Source: Streptomyces sp. RPT161 (GTDB lineage Bacteria > Actinomycetota > Actinomycetes > Streptomycetales > Streptomycetaceae). From it: DNA of 64,000 nt. The translations under genes and the position numbers were made by a program. The notes under the pieces are model-generated. The model saw only the letters and a list, made by a program, of their open reading frames with translations, was not told the DNA's origin and made no database searches. Each line of letters starts with the position of its first letter. Position 1 is the first letter of the stretch. Where the stretch lies: the NCBI RefSeq assembly GCF_027533845.1, contig NZ_JAPZVN010000002.1, positions 186,001-250,000 on the forward strand, given 5' to 3'. Shown piece by piece: positions 26,817-36,166 of this stretch.

Positions 26817-28112
26817 ATGGACTGGAACCACCCGGTGGCGGCCGCCACCGGCGCCCCGTACGACGAAGCGGCCACCGAGCGCTGGGTGCCCGAGCCGGAC
26901 AAGCGGCCGGGCCGCACGGCGTTCCAGCGCGACCGCGCCCGGGTGCTGCACTCCGCCGCGCTGCGGCGGCTGGCGGGCAAGACCCAGGTGGTCGACCCGG
27001 CCACCGCGACGCCCGAGGTCAACACCAGTCCGCGCACCCGGCTGACGCACTCCCTCGAATGCGCCCAGGTCGGCCGGGAGTTGGGGGCGGCGCTCGGCTG
27101 CGACGCCGACCTGGTGGAGACCGCCTGCCTGGCGCACGATCTCGGCCATCCGCCGTTCGGACACAACGGCGAGCAGGTGCTCGCCGAAGTCGCCAAGGAT
27201 TGCGGGGGGTTCGAGGGCAACGCGCAGTCGCTGCGGCTGCTGACCCGGATAGAGCCCAAGCGGTTCACCACCGATGGCGCGGGCCGCGTCTCCAGCGTCG
27301 GCCTCAACCTCACCCGGGCCGCGCTGGACGCCGCCACCAAGTACCCCTGGCGTCAGGGCGATCACCCCACGGACCCGGCCTCCCGCAAGTTCGGGGTGTA
27401 CGAGGACGACGAGCCGGTCTTCAACTGGCTGCGGGCGTCCGCCCCGTCCGGCCGCCAGTGCTTCGAGGCGCAGGTCATGGACTGGTCGGACGACGTCGCG
27501 TACTCCGTGCACGACGTTGAGGACGGCCTGATGGCCGGGCACCTCGACCCGAACCTGCTGCTCGCCGAGCCCGAGCGGCAGGAGATCTACACGGTCGCCA
27601 TGGGCCGCTACGCGCGGGACGCGGCGCCTGACGAACTGGCGGAGGCGCTGGACCGGCTGCTGGACCAGGAGTGGTGGCCGCACGGTTACGACGGCTCCGC
27701 CCTCGCGCAGGCCCGGTTGAAGGACGCCACCTCGCAGCTCATCGGCCGCTTCTGCCTGGCGGCCGAGCGGGCCACCCGGGACGCCTACGGCCCCGGCCGC
27801 CTCAGCCGGTACGTGGCGCAGCTCGTGGTGCCCCGGAGCGTACGGCTGGAGTGCGCCGTGCTGAAGGCGGTGGCCGACCGCTATGTGATGCAACGCGCCG
27901 ACCAGGCCAGGCGCCGGGCCGAACAGCGCGTCGTCATCGCGGAGTTGGCCGAAGCGCTGGTGGCCAGGGCCCCCGAGGGCCTCGACCCGCAGTTCCGCGG
28001 CATGTACGAGGTGGCTCCCGACGACCGGGCCCGCCTCAGGGTGGTGATCGACCAGATCGCGTCCCTGACGGACGCCGCGGCCCTGACCCTCCACCACCGC
28101 CTGGCCGTGTAG
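26817..28112 (+). CDS. dgt: Deoxyguanosinetriphosphate triphosphohydrolase-like protein
   Basis: This 431-residue HD-domain enzyme hydrolyses dNTPs to the nucleoside and triphosphate. The N-terminus has [21 protein letters not shown], with the H..HD metal site [12 protein letters not shown] and [16 protein letters not shown] (about residues 76-125). Later comes the Asp in [13 protein letters not shown] (near residue 221). Length and motif order match the actinobacterial dGTPase group that stands near dnaG. Start ATG at 26817 has no strong ribosome site but fits the conserved N-terminus. Confidence 0.95.
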   Translation: MDWNHPVAAATGAPYDEAATERWVPEPDKRPGRTAFQRDRARVLHSAALRRLAGKTQVVDPATATPEVNTSPRTRLTHSLECAQVGRELGAALGCDADLVETACLAHDLGHPPFGHNGEQVLAEVAKDCGGFEGNAQSLRLLTRIEPKRFTTDGAGRVSSVGLNLTRAALDAATKYPWRQGDHPTDPASRKFGVYEDDEPVFNWLRASAPSGRQCFEAQVMDWSDDVAYSVHDVEDGLMAGHLDPNLLLAEPERQEIYTVAMGRYARDAAPDELAEALDRLLDQEWWPHGYDGSALAQARLKDATSQLIGRFCLAAERATRDAYGPGRLSRYVAQLVVPRSVRLECAVLKAVADRYVMQRADQARRRAEQRVVIAELAEALVARAPEGLDPQFRGMYEVAPDDRARLRVVIDQIASLTDAAALTLHHRLAV

Positions 28113-28432
28113 GGACTTCGGGGCCACAACCACCCGCACCGCACAGGGCCCCCGGGCGGCAACCCCTCCCGCCAGCGGCAACGACCGCGCGCCGTCCCGG
28201 CCGTGTCGCGGGCGGCGCAGCCCGAAACCACCGGCCCCCCCGAAGCCCCCGGGGCGCGGTGCCGGGGAGAAGCGAACCGCGGCCGGGGGGTGACCCATCG
28301 CCCCCCGGCCCTGCACCATGGAGATCACAGGCCAAGCACCCCCACGGTGCGGCGCCCTTCACGTGGGCCGTACGGTGCGGGACGCTCCCTGAGGACGGAT
28401 TCGCCGGGGGATTCCGCGCGAGGAGGCGCACA
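28113..28432. other. 320-base gap between dgt and the flavoprotein gene
   Basis: No gene is supported here; open frames are shadows. The stretch is rich in C and G runs, including CCCCCCGAAGCCCCCGGGGC at about 28226-28252, which can form hairpins and may terminate dgt transcription. The last 20 bases carry the ribosome site GAGGAGG of the next gene. Confidence 0.5.
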
Positions 28433-29707
28433 GTGGTCGACGCACATCAGACGTTCGTCATCGTCGGAGCCGGACTGGCCGGGGCGAAGGCAGCCGAGAC
28501 CCTCCGGGCCGAGGGCTTCACCGGCCGGGTGATCCTCATCGGCGACGAACGCGACCACCCCTATGAACGCCCCCCGCTGTCCAAGGGCTATCTGCTGGGC
28601 AAGGACGACCGCGACTCGGTCTTCGTCCACGAACCCGCCTGGTACGCCAGCGCGGACATCGAGCTCCACCTCGGCCAGCCGGTGGTCCACCTCGACCGGG
28701 TCGCCAGGACCGTCACCCTCGGCGACGGCACCGCGCTGACGTACGACAAGCTGCTGCTCACCACAGGCGCCGAGCCACGGCGGCTGCACATCCCCGGCAC
28801 CGATCTCGCGGGCGTCCACCACCTGCGCCGCCTGGCGCACGCCGAGCGGCTGCGCGGCGTCCTCACCTCGCTCGGCCGGGACAACGGCCACCTGGTGATC
28901 GCGGGCGCGGGCTGGATCGGCCTTGAGGTGGCCGCCGCCGCCCGCGAGTACGGCGCCGAGGTGACCATCATCGAGCCCGAGTCGACCCCGCTGTACGCCG
29001 CCCTCGGCCCCGAACTCGGCGCGGTCTTCGCCGATCTGCACCGCGAGCACGGCGTCCGGTTCCACTTCGGCGCGAAGCTGACCGAGATCGTCGGCCAGGA
29101 CGGCATGGTGCTCGCCGCCCGTACCGACGACGGCGAGGAGCACCCGGCGCACGACGTGCTCGCCGCGATCGGTGCCGCGCCGCGCACCGCGCTCGCCGAG
29201 GCGGCCGGGCTCACCCTCGCCGCCCGGGCGGACGGCGGCGGCGTCGCGGTGGACGCCGCGCTGCGCACCTCGGACCCGGACATCTACGCGGCGGGTGACT
29301 GCGCCGCCGCCCAACACCCCACGCTGGGGCTGCGGCTGCGCGTGGAGCACTGGGCGAACGCGCTGAACGGCGGCCCCGCGGCGGCGCGCTCGATGCTGGG
29401 GCAGGACGTGTCGTACGACCGGGTGCCGTACTTCTTCTCCGACCAGTACGACCTGGGCATGGAGTTCTCCGGGCACGTGGCGCCGGGCAGTTACGACCAG
29501 GTGGTGTGCCGTGGGGATGTCGGCAAGCGGGAGTTCATCGCCTTCTGGCTGGGGCAGGGCGGCGAGGGGTTCCGGGTCCAGGCCGCGATGAACGTGAACG
29601 TCTGGGATGTGACGGACACCTTGCAGGAGCTGATCCGCTCCGGCCGTACCGTCGACCCCGACCGCCTCGCGGACCCGGGTGTCCCGCTGCCCGAGTTCCT
29701 GGAGTGA
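28433..29707 (+). CDS. FAD-dependent ferredoxin-reductase-like oxidoreductase
   Basis: This 424-residue flavoprotein matches the putidaredoxin/rhodocoxin-reductase type. The FAD motif FVIVGAGLAGAKAAE lies at about residues 8-22 and the NAD motif VIAGAGWIGLEVAAAAREYG near residue 157. YAAGDCA for the second FAD contact lies near residue 284, and the C-terminal reductase domain contains RVPYFFSDQYDLGMEFSG. It would pass electrons from NAD(P)H to a ferredoxin serving P450s or dioxygenases, but no ferredoxin gene is adjacent. GTG at 28433 is the start because GAGGAGG lies 6 bases upstream. Confidence 0.93.
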   Translation: MVDAHQTFVIVGAGLAGAKAAETLRAEGFTGRVILIGDERDHPYERPPLSKGYLLGKDDRDSVFVHEPAWYASADIELHLGQPVVHLDRVARTVTLGDGTALTYDKLLLTTGAEPRRLHIPGTDLAGVHHLRRLAHAERLRGVLTSLGRDNGHLVIAGAGWIGLEVAAAAREYGAEVTIIEPESTPLYAALGPELGAVFADLHREHGVRFHFGAKLTEIVGQDGMVLAARTDDGEEHPAHDVLAAIGAAPRTALAEAAGLTLAARADGGGVAVDAALRTSDPDIYAAGDCAAAQHPTLGLRLRVEHWANALNGGPAAARSMLGQDVSYDRVPYFFSDQYDLGMEFSGHVAPGSYDQVVCRGDVGKREFIAFWLGQGGEGFRVQAAMNVNVWDVTDTLQELIRSGRTVDPDRLADPGVPLPEFLE

Positions 29708-29774
29708 TCAACGGCTCCGCTCCAGGAGGGAGGCGCGGGACGCCGCTGTCGTATCCCGACCGTAGAATTCAGTC

Positions 29775-31664
29775 GTGGCGGGCAGGATCCGGGATGAGGA
29801 TGTGAAGGCGGTTCGGGACGCGGTCCCGATCGACGCCGTGGTGTCCGAGTACCTTCAACTCCGTCCGGCGGGTGGCGGCAACCTCAAGGGACTATGTCCC
29901 TTTCACGATGAAAAGTCCCCTTCCTTTCAGGTAAGTCCAAGCAAGGGGCTTTTCTACTGCTTCGGTTGCCAAGAGGGCGGTGACACCCTCGACTTCGTCA
30001 TGAAGCTCGACCACCTCTCCTTCGCCGAGACGGTCGAGCGGCTGGCCGCCCAGGCCGGCATCACCCTGCGCTACGAGGAGGGCGGCTACACCCCCGGCCG
30101 CCAGCAGGGCGAGCGCACCCGGCTGGTGGAGGCGCACAAGGTCGCCGCCCAGTTCTACGTCGACCAGCTGGGCGGCGCCGAGGCCGAGATCGGCCGCAAG
30201 TTCCTCGCCGAGCGCGGCTTCGACCAGGCGGCGGCCGCCTACTTCGGCGTCGGCTACGCCCCGGCGGGCTGGGACCACCTGGTCCGCTTCCTGCGCGGCA
30301 AGGGCTTCTCCGACAAGGAGCTGCTGCTCTCCGGACTGGCCAGCGACGGCCGCCGCGGTCCCATCGACCGGTTCCGCGGCCGGCTGATCTGGCCGATCCG
30401 CGACATCACCGGAGAGGTGATCGGCTTCGGCGCCCGCAAGCTGCGCGAGGACGACAACGGGCCGAAGTACCTCAACACCCCCGAGACCCCGCTGTACAAG
30501 AAGTCCCACGTCCTCTACGGGATCGACCTGGCGAAGAAGGACATCGGCAAGACCGGCCGCGCGGTGGTGGTCGAGGGCTACACCGACGTCATGGCCTGCC
30601 ACCTCGCGGGCGTCACCACGGCCATCGCCACCTGCGGCACCGCCTTCGGCGAGGACCACATCAAGATCCTTCGCCGGGTGCTGATGGACAACTCCGGCTC
30701 ACAGGTGGTCTTCACCTTCGACGGGGACGCCGCCGGTCAGCGCGCCGCGCTGCGTGCCTTCGAGGACGACCAGAAGTTCGCCGCCCGTACCTCCATCGCG
30801 GTCAGCCCCGGCGGCATGGACCCGTGCGAGCTGCGGCTGGCCGAGGGCGACGGGGCGGTGCGCAACCTGGTCGACCAGGCGCTGCCGCTGTTCGACTTCG
30901 CCATCCGGTCCACCGTCGCCCGGCACAACCTGGACACCGCCGAGGGCCGCGCGGCGGCGCTGGAAGAGGCCGCGCCCATCGTCGCCGGGATCAAGGACGC
31001 CGCCATCCAGCACGAGTACGGTGTCCAACTCGCCGGAATGCTGGGCATCCTGGAGGTGGACTTCGTGGTCCGCCGGGTCAGCCAACTCGCCCGCTGGCAG
31101 CGCGAGCGCGGCCGTCAGCCGGACCGGCAGCGCCCCGCCGCCCGTTCCGCGCCCGCCGGGCCGCAGCCCGCGCCCCGGCCCACCGGCCCCCGGCTCGATC
31201 TGCGCAGCCCGCACCACCGCGTCGAGCGCGAGCTGCTCAAACTGGCGCTACAGCACCCCCAGTTGGTCGCCCCGGCCTTCGACGCCTACGGCGAGGACGA
31301 GTTCACCGCGGCGCCCTACGCCGCGGTGCGCCGGGCCGTCGCCGAGGCCGGGGGAGTGGCGGCGGCCGACGGCGACTACCTCACCCGGGTCAGGGACGCG
31401 GTGCCGGACGACTCGGTGCGGGCGATGGTCACCGAGCTGGCCGTCGAGCCGGTGATGCACAAGGCGCCCGACATCTACGCGGGAGAGGTGCTGGTCAGCG
31501 TGCGGCTGGCCGCGGTCAAGCGGCGGGAGAGCGAGCTGCGCGCCAACCTCGCCCGGCTCGGCCCGCGGGCCGACGCCGCCCAGATCGGCGCCGTGCAGAA
31601 CGAGCTGTGGGCGCTGCAGCAGTACGGCAACCGGCTGCGCGACCAGGGTGCCGCGGGCCTGTGA
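29775..31664 (+). CDS. dnaG: DNA primase
   Basis: Primase makes RNA primers for DNA replication. The 629-residue protein has the N-terminal zinc site C41-H44-C62-C65 (in CPFHDEKSPSF and YCFGCQEGGD). The RNA-polymerase core includes GFGARKL. The Toprim domain follows, with VVVEGYTDVMACH (near residue 266) and TFDGDAAG (near residue 316). A Pro/Arg-rich linker leads to the helicase-binding C-terminus (residues 480-629). Start is GTG at 29775. An hrdA-type sigma gene follows in the same direction, a known streptomycete pairing. Confidence 0.97.
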   Translation: MAGRIRDEDVKAVRDAVPIDAVVSEYLQLRPAGGGNLKGLCPFHDEKSPSFQVSPSKGLFYCFGCQEGGDTLDFVMKLDHLSFAETVERLAAQAGITLRYEEGGYTPGRQQGERTRLVEAHKVAAQFYVDQLGGAEAEIGRKFLAERGFDQAAAAYFGVGYAPAGWDHLVRFLRGKGFSDKELLLSGLASDGRRGPIDRFRGRLIWPIRDITGEVIGFGARKLREDDNGPKYLNTPETPLYKKSHVLYGIDLAKKDIGKTGRAVVVEGYTDVMACHLAGVTTAIATCGTAFGEDHIKILRRVLMDNSGSQVVFTFDGDAAGQRAALRAFEDDQKFAARTSIAVSPGGMDPCELRLAEGDGAVRNLVDQALPLFDFAIRSTVARHNLDTAEGRAAALEEAAPIVAGIKDAAIQHEYGVQLAGMLGILEVDFVVRRVSQLARWQRERGRQPDRQRPAARSAPAGPQPAPRPTGPRLDLRSPHHRVERELLKLALQHPQLVAPAFDAYGEDEFTAAPYAAVRRAVAEAGGVAAADGDYLTRVRDAVPDDSVRAMVTELAVEPVMHKAPDIYAGEVLVSVRLAAVKRRESELRANLARLGPRADAAQIGAVQNELWALQQYGNRLRDQGAAGL

Positions 31665-31759
31665 ATCGTAGTCGCGCGAGCGCTGCGGGTAACGAGAACC
31701 GAAGAAACTGACCGCACACCCCTCGTAGTCGAGGCGTCTCGTACCGCACACTGGGTCCG

Positions 31760-33016
<1,257 letters not shown>

Positions 33017-33022
33017 TGCGCT

Positions 33023-33045
33023 GGGGGCCTGGGGTCCTGCCCCCC
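33023..33045. terminator. GC hairpin after the sigma gene
   Basis: GGGGGC (33023-33028) and GCCCCC (33039-33044) form a short stem directly after the hrdA-like stop and before the convergent xylulokinase gene. It resembles the hairpins at 1136-1154 and 49156-49169. Confidence 0.45.
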
Positions 33046-33116
33046 GACCCCCGTGACGGCGAGCGACCGCGAGGCCGCGGGCTGGCGGTGTCCGAACCGG
33101 CCGAGGCCGCAAGGCG

Positions 33117-34574
33117 CTAGAGAGCCGCGAACGCCCCCGGATGCGTCTGGTCCCGTACCGCCCGGTACTGCTGCCTCACGGAGGAGCCGACCGCCAGGTC
33201 GTCCGCACCGGGCTCGGCCACCCGGCTCCCCGAGAGCACCGCGGACGCCCAGTGCGGCGGCTCCTGCGGCGACAGCGAACCCCGCTGGGCGCCCAGCGCC
33301 CAGGCCGCCTGCCGGGCCGCGCCCAGCGCCGCGTAGTCGGCGGGCGGTGGCACCACCACCGGCACCCCGAACAGGCCGGGCGCCATCGCCTGTACGGCGG
33401 GCAGCTCACCGGCGGGGCCGAGCAGGAAGACCCGGCGCACCGCGACCCCGCGCCCGCGCAGCACGTCCAACGCGTCAGCGAGCCCGCACAGCATTCCCTC
33501 GAACGCGGCCCTCGCGAGGTGTTCTGGCTTCATGCTCTCGCGTCGCAGCCCCGCCAACAGGCCGGCCGTGTGCGGAAGTTGCGGGGTGCGCTCGCCCTCC
33601 AGGTACGGCAGCAGCACCAGCCCGTACGACCCCGGAGTGGAGCGCAGCGCCAGCTCCGACAGGCCGGACAGATCGGTGCCCAGCAGATCGGCCGCGCCGC
33701 GCAGTACCCGTACCGCGTTGCGGGTCTGCACCACGGGCAGGTGGTGGCCGGTCGCGTCCGCGAGCGAGGTGATCAGGCCCGACGGGTCGGTCAGCGCCTC
33801 GTGGTGCACCGCGAACACGGTCCCGGAGGCGCCCAGCGCCACCACCGCGTCGCCCGGACCGAGGCCCAGGCCGAGCGCGGCCGCCATGTTCTCCCCGGTC
33901 CCGGCGGAGATCAGCAGCCCTTCGGGCGTGTGCCCGGCGGGCTCCGCGGGGGCCAGTACCTCGGGCAGCCGAACCCGGTGGCCGAGCGCCAGCTCCACCA
34001 GGTCGGTGCGGTAGCCGCCGGTGGCCGCCGACCAGTAGCCGGTGCTGGAGGCATCACCCCGGTCGGTGATGCGGCGCGCGGGACGGCCCAGCAGCTGCCA
34101 CACCAGCCAGTCGTGCGGAAGCAGTACTTCCGCCGTGCGTTGCGCCGAGGCGGGCTCGTGCTGGGCGAGCCAGCGCAGCTTGGAGATCGGATAGGCGGCC
34201 TCGGGAACCGAGCCGACCGCCTCCGCCCAGCCCCCGGGTCCGCCCAGCGCCTCGGTGAGGTCGGCCGCCGCGACCTGGGCCCGCCGGTCGTTGCGCAGCA
34301 GTACCGGACGGACCAGCACCCCGCCCGCGTCCAGGGCGACCAGCCCGTGCTGCTGGCCCGAGACGCCGATCGCCTGGACCCCCTCAAGCAGCCCGTCCTT
34401 GGCCGCCTCCCCCAGCGAGAGCAGCCAGGCCTGCGGGTCGATCTCGGTCTGCTTGCCGTCTCCCTCGGTGGGGTGCGGGGCATACCCCTGCCGCAGTACG
34501 GCACCCGTGTCGGTGTCACATACGACGACCGTGGTTCCCGCGGTCGAGCTGTCCAAACCGGCGACTATCCCCAT
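33117..34574 (-). CDS. xylB: Xylulokinase (FGGY carbohydrate kinase)
   Basis: This 485-residue kinase phosphorylates D-xylulose in the xylose pathway. The N-terminal ATPase motif is VAGLDSSTAGTTVVV (residues 4-18). The sugar-binding GVSGQQHGLVALD lies near residue 70, and PHDWLVWQLLGR near residue 150. Then come RGDASSTGYW, and VALGASGTVFAV in the second half. The nucleotide glycine motif near residue 400 is LLGPAGELPAVQ, slightly unlike the usual GGGxxS. No xylA or regulator is adjacent, so the gene stands apart from a xylose operon. Confidence 0.9.
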   Translation of the reverse strand: MGIVAGLDSSTAGTTVVVCDTDTGAVLRQGYAPHPTEGDGKQTEIDPQAWLLSLGEAAKDGLLEGVQAIGVSGQQHGLVALDAGGVLVRPVLLRNDRRAQVAAADLTEALGGPGGWAEAVGSVPEAAYPISKLRWLAQHEPASAQRTAEVLLPHDWLVWQLLGRPARRITDRGDASSTGYWSAATGGYRTDLVELALGHRVRLPEVLAPAEPAGHTPEGLLISAGTGENMAAALGLGLGPGDAVVALGASGTVFAVHHEALTDPSGLITSLADATGHHLPVVQTRNAVRVLRGAADLLGTDLSGLSELALRSTPGSYGLVLLPYLEGERTPQLPHTAGLLAGLRRESMKPEHLARAAFEGMLCGLADALDVLRGRGVAVRRVFLLGPAGELPAVQAMAPGLFGVPVVVPPPADYAALGAARQAAWALGAQRGSLSPQEPPHWASAVLSGSRVAEPGADDLAVGSSVRQQYRAVRDQTHPGAFAAL

Positions 34575-34601
34575 AGCGCCAGATCATGCCGTATCCAGGG
34601 A

Positions 34602-34901
34602 TCAGGTGTTGCTGGTGCCCCAGTCGTCCTCGCCCGGCGTCCGCTGCTCGCGCAGCGAGCGCAACCGTTCGGTCACCGACGCGGGCAGCCGTCCGTCGAT
34701 CCGGTGGGAGACCTTGTGGGCGGCCTTCCCCACCAGCTCCATGCCCTGCTGGCCCGCTGACTCCACGGTGTTCCGCACCGCGGGGTTCTGCGCGATGCGC
34801 CGGGCGGTCTTGCGCAGCTGTTCGTACCGCTCCCGCCCGGCGCGCGCGCCGAGCACATAGCCCACGGCGGCTCCGGCGATGAACGTCAGCCGATAGCGCA
34901 T
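34602..34901 (-). CDS. YtxH-like small membrane protein
   Basis: This 99-residue protein has one N-terminal hydrophobic segment with glycine/alanine motifs (LTFIAGAAVGYVLGARAGRERYEQLR, described here as two adjoining pieces), followed by an amphipathic helical region and a charged tail (PGEDDWGTSNT). This is the layout of YtxH-domain proteins, which are stress-linked in Bacillus. The RBS is GGTGGAG just before the ATG. The gene lies 27 bases upstream of the xylulokinase start on the same strand. The function is unknown. Confidence 0.75.
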   Translation of the reverse strand: MRYRLTFIAGAAVGYVLGARAGRERYEQLRKTARRIAQNPAVRNTVESAGQQGMELVGKAAHKVSHRIDGRLPASVTERLRSLREQRTPGEDDWGTSNT

Positions 34902-35037
34902 GGCTCCACCCTTCCCTCGTTCTGGCGTACCTGGTGCGCTTCGCCAGCATGCAACGGTTCGGCGCTCGGCGCCTACCCGCTGTAGCCATGCGACAACCCC
35001 GGCGACACCGGTTGGCGGAGCACCCCCCTGCTTGCGC

Positions 35038-35043
35038 TAATGT
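35038..35043 (+). promoter_or_regulatory. Possible -10 element of the tRNA-Asn genes
   Basis: TAATGT sits about 70 bases upstream of the first tRNA-Asn in an otherwise GC-rich gap, preceded by GC as in an extended -10. No well-spaced -35 could be fixed, since TTGGCG lies 20 bases away. Confidence 0.3.
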
Positions 35044-35111
35044 ATGTGTCGCAGCGAGCGCACGCCGCCGGGGAGGCCCGGATGTGGGTGCGTTCGAGGC
35101 ACACAGAGCAT

Positions 35112-35184
<73 letters not shown>

Positions 35185-35189
35185 CTCGG

Positions 35190-35262
35190 TCCCCTGTAGC
35201 TCAATTGGCAGAGCAGCCGGCTGTTAACCGGCAGGTTACTGGTTCGAGTCCAGTCGGGGGAG
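35190..35262 (+). tRNA. tRNA-Asn (anticodon GTT), copy 2
   Basis: This is a second 73-base tRNA-Asn only 5 bases after the first. Acceptor arms are TCCCCTG and CGGGGGA. The D, anticodon and T loops are the same as in copy 1, with changes confined to the acceptor and anticodon stems. It is probably processed from one transcript, which ends at the hairpin 35271-35294. Confidence 0.95.
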
Positions 35263-35270
35263 CATCACTC

Positions 35271-35294
35271 AAGGACCCCGTTAGGGGTCCTTTT
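35271..35294 (+). terminator. Rho-independent terminator after the tRNA-Asn pair
   Basis: GGACCCC (35273-35279) and GGGGTCC (35284-35290) close on GTTA and are followed by TTTT. It lies 9 bases after the second tRNA-Asn. Confidence 0.9.
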
Positions 35295-35427
35295 CGTATG
35301 GTTGGGAACCGATCCCCGGCGGGTGAAGTCCTCCCAGGCGTGCGTGTGTGACCCGTGAGGGCGACAGATCGTATGAGCGGCTATGCTGCGGCAGACGGTG
35401 TGCACGGCAAAGCACGGCACGCCGTAC

Positions 35428-35504
35428 GGGGCGTTAGCTCAGCCGGTTAGAGCAGCGGACTCATAATCCGTCGGTCGTGGGTTCGAGTCCCACACGCCCC
35501 ACCA
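35428..35504 (+). tRNA. tRNA with CAT anticodon (Ile2 or elongator Met), CCA encoded
   Basis: A clean cloverleaf has acceptor GGGGCGT/ACGCCCC, D arm AGCTCAGCCGGTTAGAGC, anticodon stem GCGGA/TCCGT around loop CTCATAA, T arm GTGGGTTCGAGTCCCAC, discriminator A and an encoded CCA (35502-35504). CAT fits elongator Met or the lysidine-modified Ile2. The TTAGCTCAG start and the GGTCG variable region recall E. coli ileX, so I lean to Ile2. It is not initiator tRNA, which has a C-A mismatch at 1-72. Confidence 0.9.
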
Positions 35505-35707
35505 GGGTTCCATCGTGCAGAACCGTTTTCACCTGCGATGGAGCCACGCCGAGAGGTCCCCCGGATGGCTCCGGGGGGCACTCGAAGATCGTTAGCTCCG
35601 CCGATGCTCCGCCGGAGTGCAAACGATCACCGTCCAGTCTCCCGACGGCGTAACCGCGTCAACCTCCTCGAACGGTCGCCTCGGCGCTACGAGCCCACGC
35701 GGCAGAA

Positions 35708-35748
35708 GGCCCCGCCCGCGCGACGGGGGAACGCACGCGGACGGGGCC
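35708..35748. terminator. Hairpin at the end of the methyltransferase relic
   Basis: GGCCCCG-C-CCGCG (35708-35720) pairs with CGCGG-A-CGGGGCC (35736-35748) around a 15-base loop. It lies 16 bases beyond the stop of the minus-strand relic and would have been its terminator. Confidence 0.6.
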
Positions 35749-35764
35749 GTTCTATGTCGTCAGG

Positions 35765-35938
35765 TCACGGTTCGCGGGACCGGTCGACCTGCACGGGCGA
35801 GAAGCCCACGGCGGTCACCTCGACGCCGGCGCGGGCCAGGAAGGCCGCGTTCTCATCCTCCGGCGGCCCCAGGTCGAGCGCGGTCTTCGGGTCGCCCAGG
35901 AGTTCCGCGCCGGGCCGGTCGTCGTCCAGGCCGGGCCT
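35765..35938 (-). pseudogene. Relic of a class I SAM-dependent methyltransferase
   Basis: A 57-codon frame without a start codon lies between an in-frame TAA (35939-35941) and TGA (35765-35767). Residues 18-50 keep the Rossmann start of a class I methyltransferase: KTALDLG, then NAAFLARAG, VEVTAVGFSPVQV. The SAM-binding glycine loop, normally GCGEGxN, reads GPPEDEN, so the binding site is destroyed. The protein ends right after motif II, where a real enzyme would have 100 or more further residues. It is a truncated and degraded gene. Confidence 0.6.
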
Positions 35939-36121
35939 TTAGGGCGGCCTCTACGGGCCTACGGGATCAGTGGCAGTTGGAGCTGGGTGGCACGGTCCCC
36001 ACTTGGCGTAATCGGCCTCCCAGAGTGGACGCCGCCACCTGCGGCCGGGGACCGCGCGCCTACGTACGTCTGACAGTCGGCCGGAGCATTCCGGTGGCGT
36101 TGGCCTGGAGGAGTCGGGCCG

Positions 36122-36160
36122 CCGGGGCGGCCCGGGCACCCCGTGCCCGAGCCGCCCCGG
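36122..36160 (-). terminator. Terminator of the conservon operon
   Basis: A near-perfect hairpin lies 6 bases after the stop of the last P450 gene. GCCGCCCCGG (36151-36160) pairs with CCGGGGCGGC (36122-36131), and GTGCCCG (36143-36149) pairs with CGGGCAC (36133-36139), with single mismatched bases between the stems and a 3-base loop. Confidence 0.85.
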
Positions 36161-36166
36161 TCGCTC

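Larger units (their letters stand above)
35505..36121. other. Decayed intergenic stretch downstream of the tRNA gene
   Basis: About 600 bases hold no intact gene. They carry a GATCGTT/AACGATC inverted repeat (35587-35593, 35622-35628) enclosing GC stems, a GGCCCCG-based hairpin (35708-35748), a methyltransferase relic (35765-35938), and two short minus-strand frames near 35951-36060 that look like frameshifted remains (DYAKWG in one, ATQLQLPLIP in another). A stretch next to a tRNA 3' end is a usual place for old integration events, but no second att copy of the tRNA end was found in the window. Confidence 0.5.
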
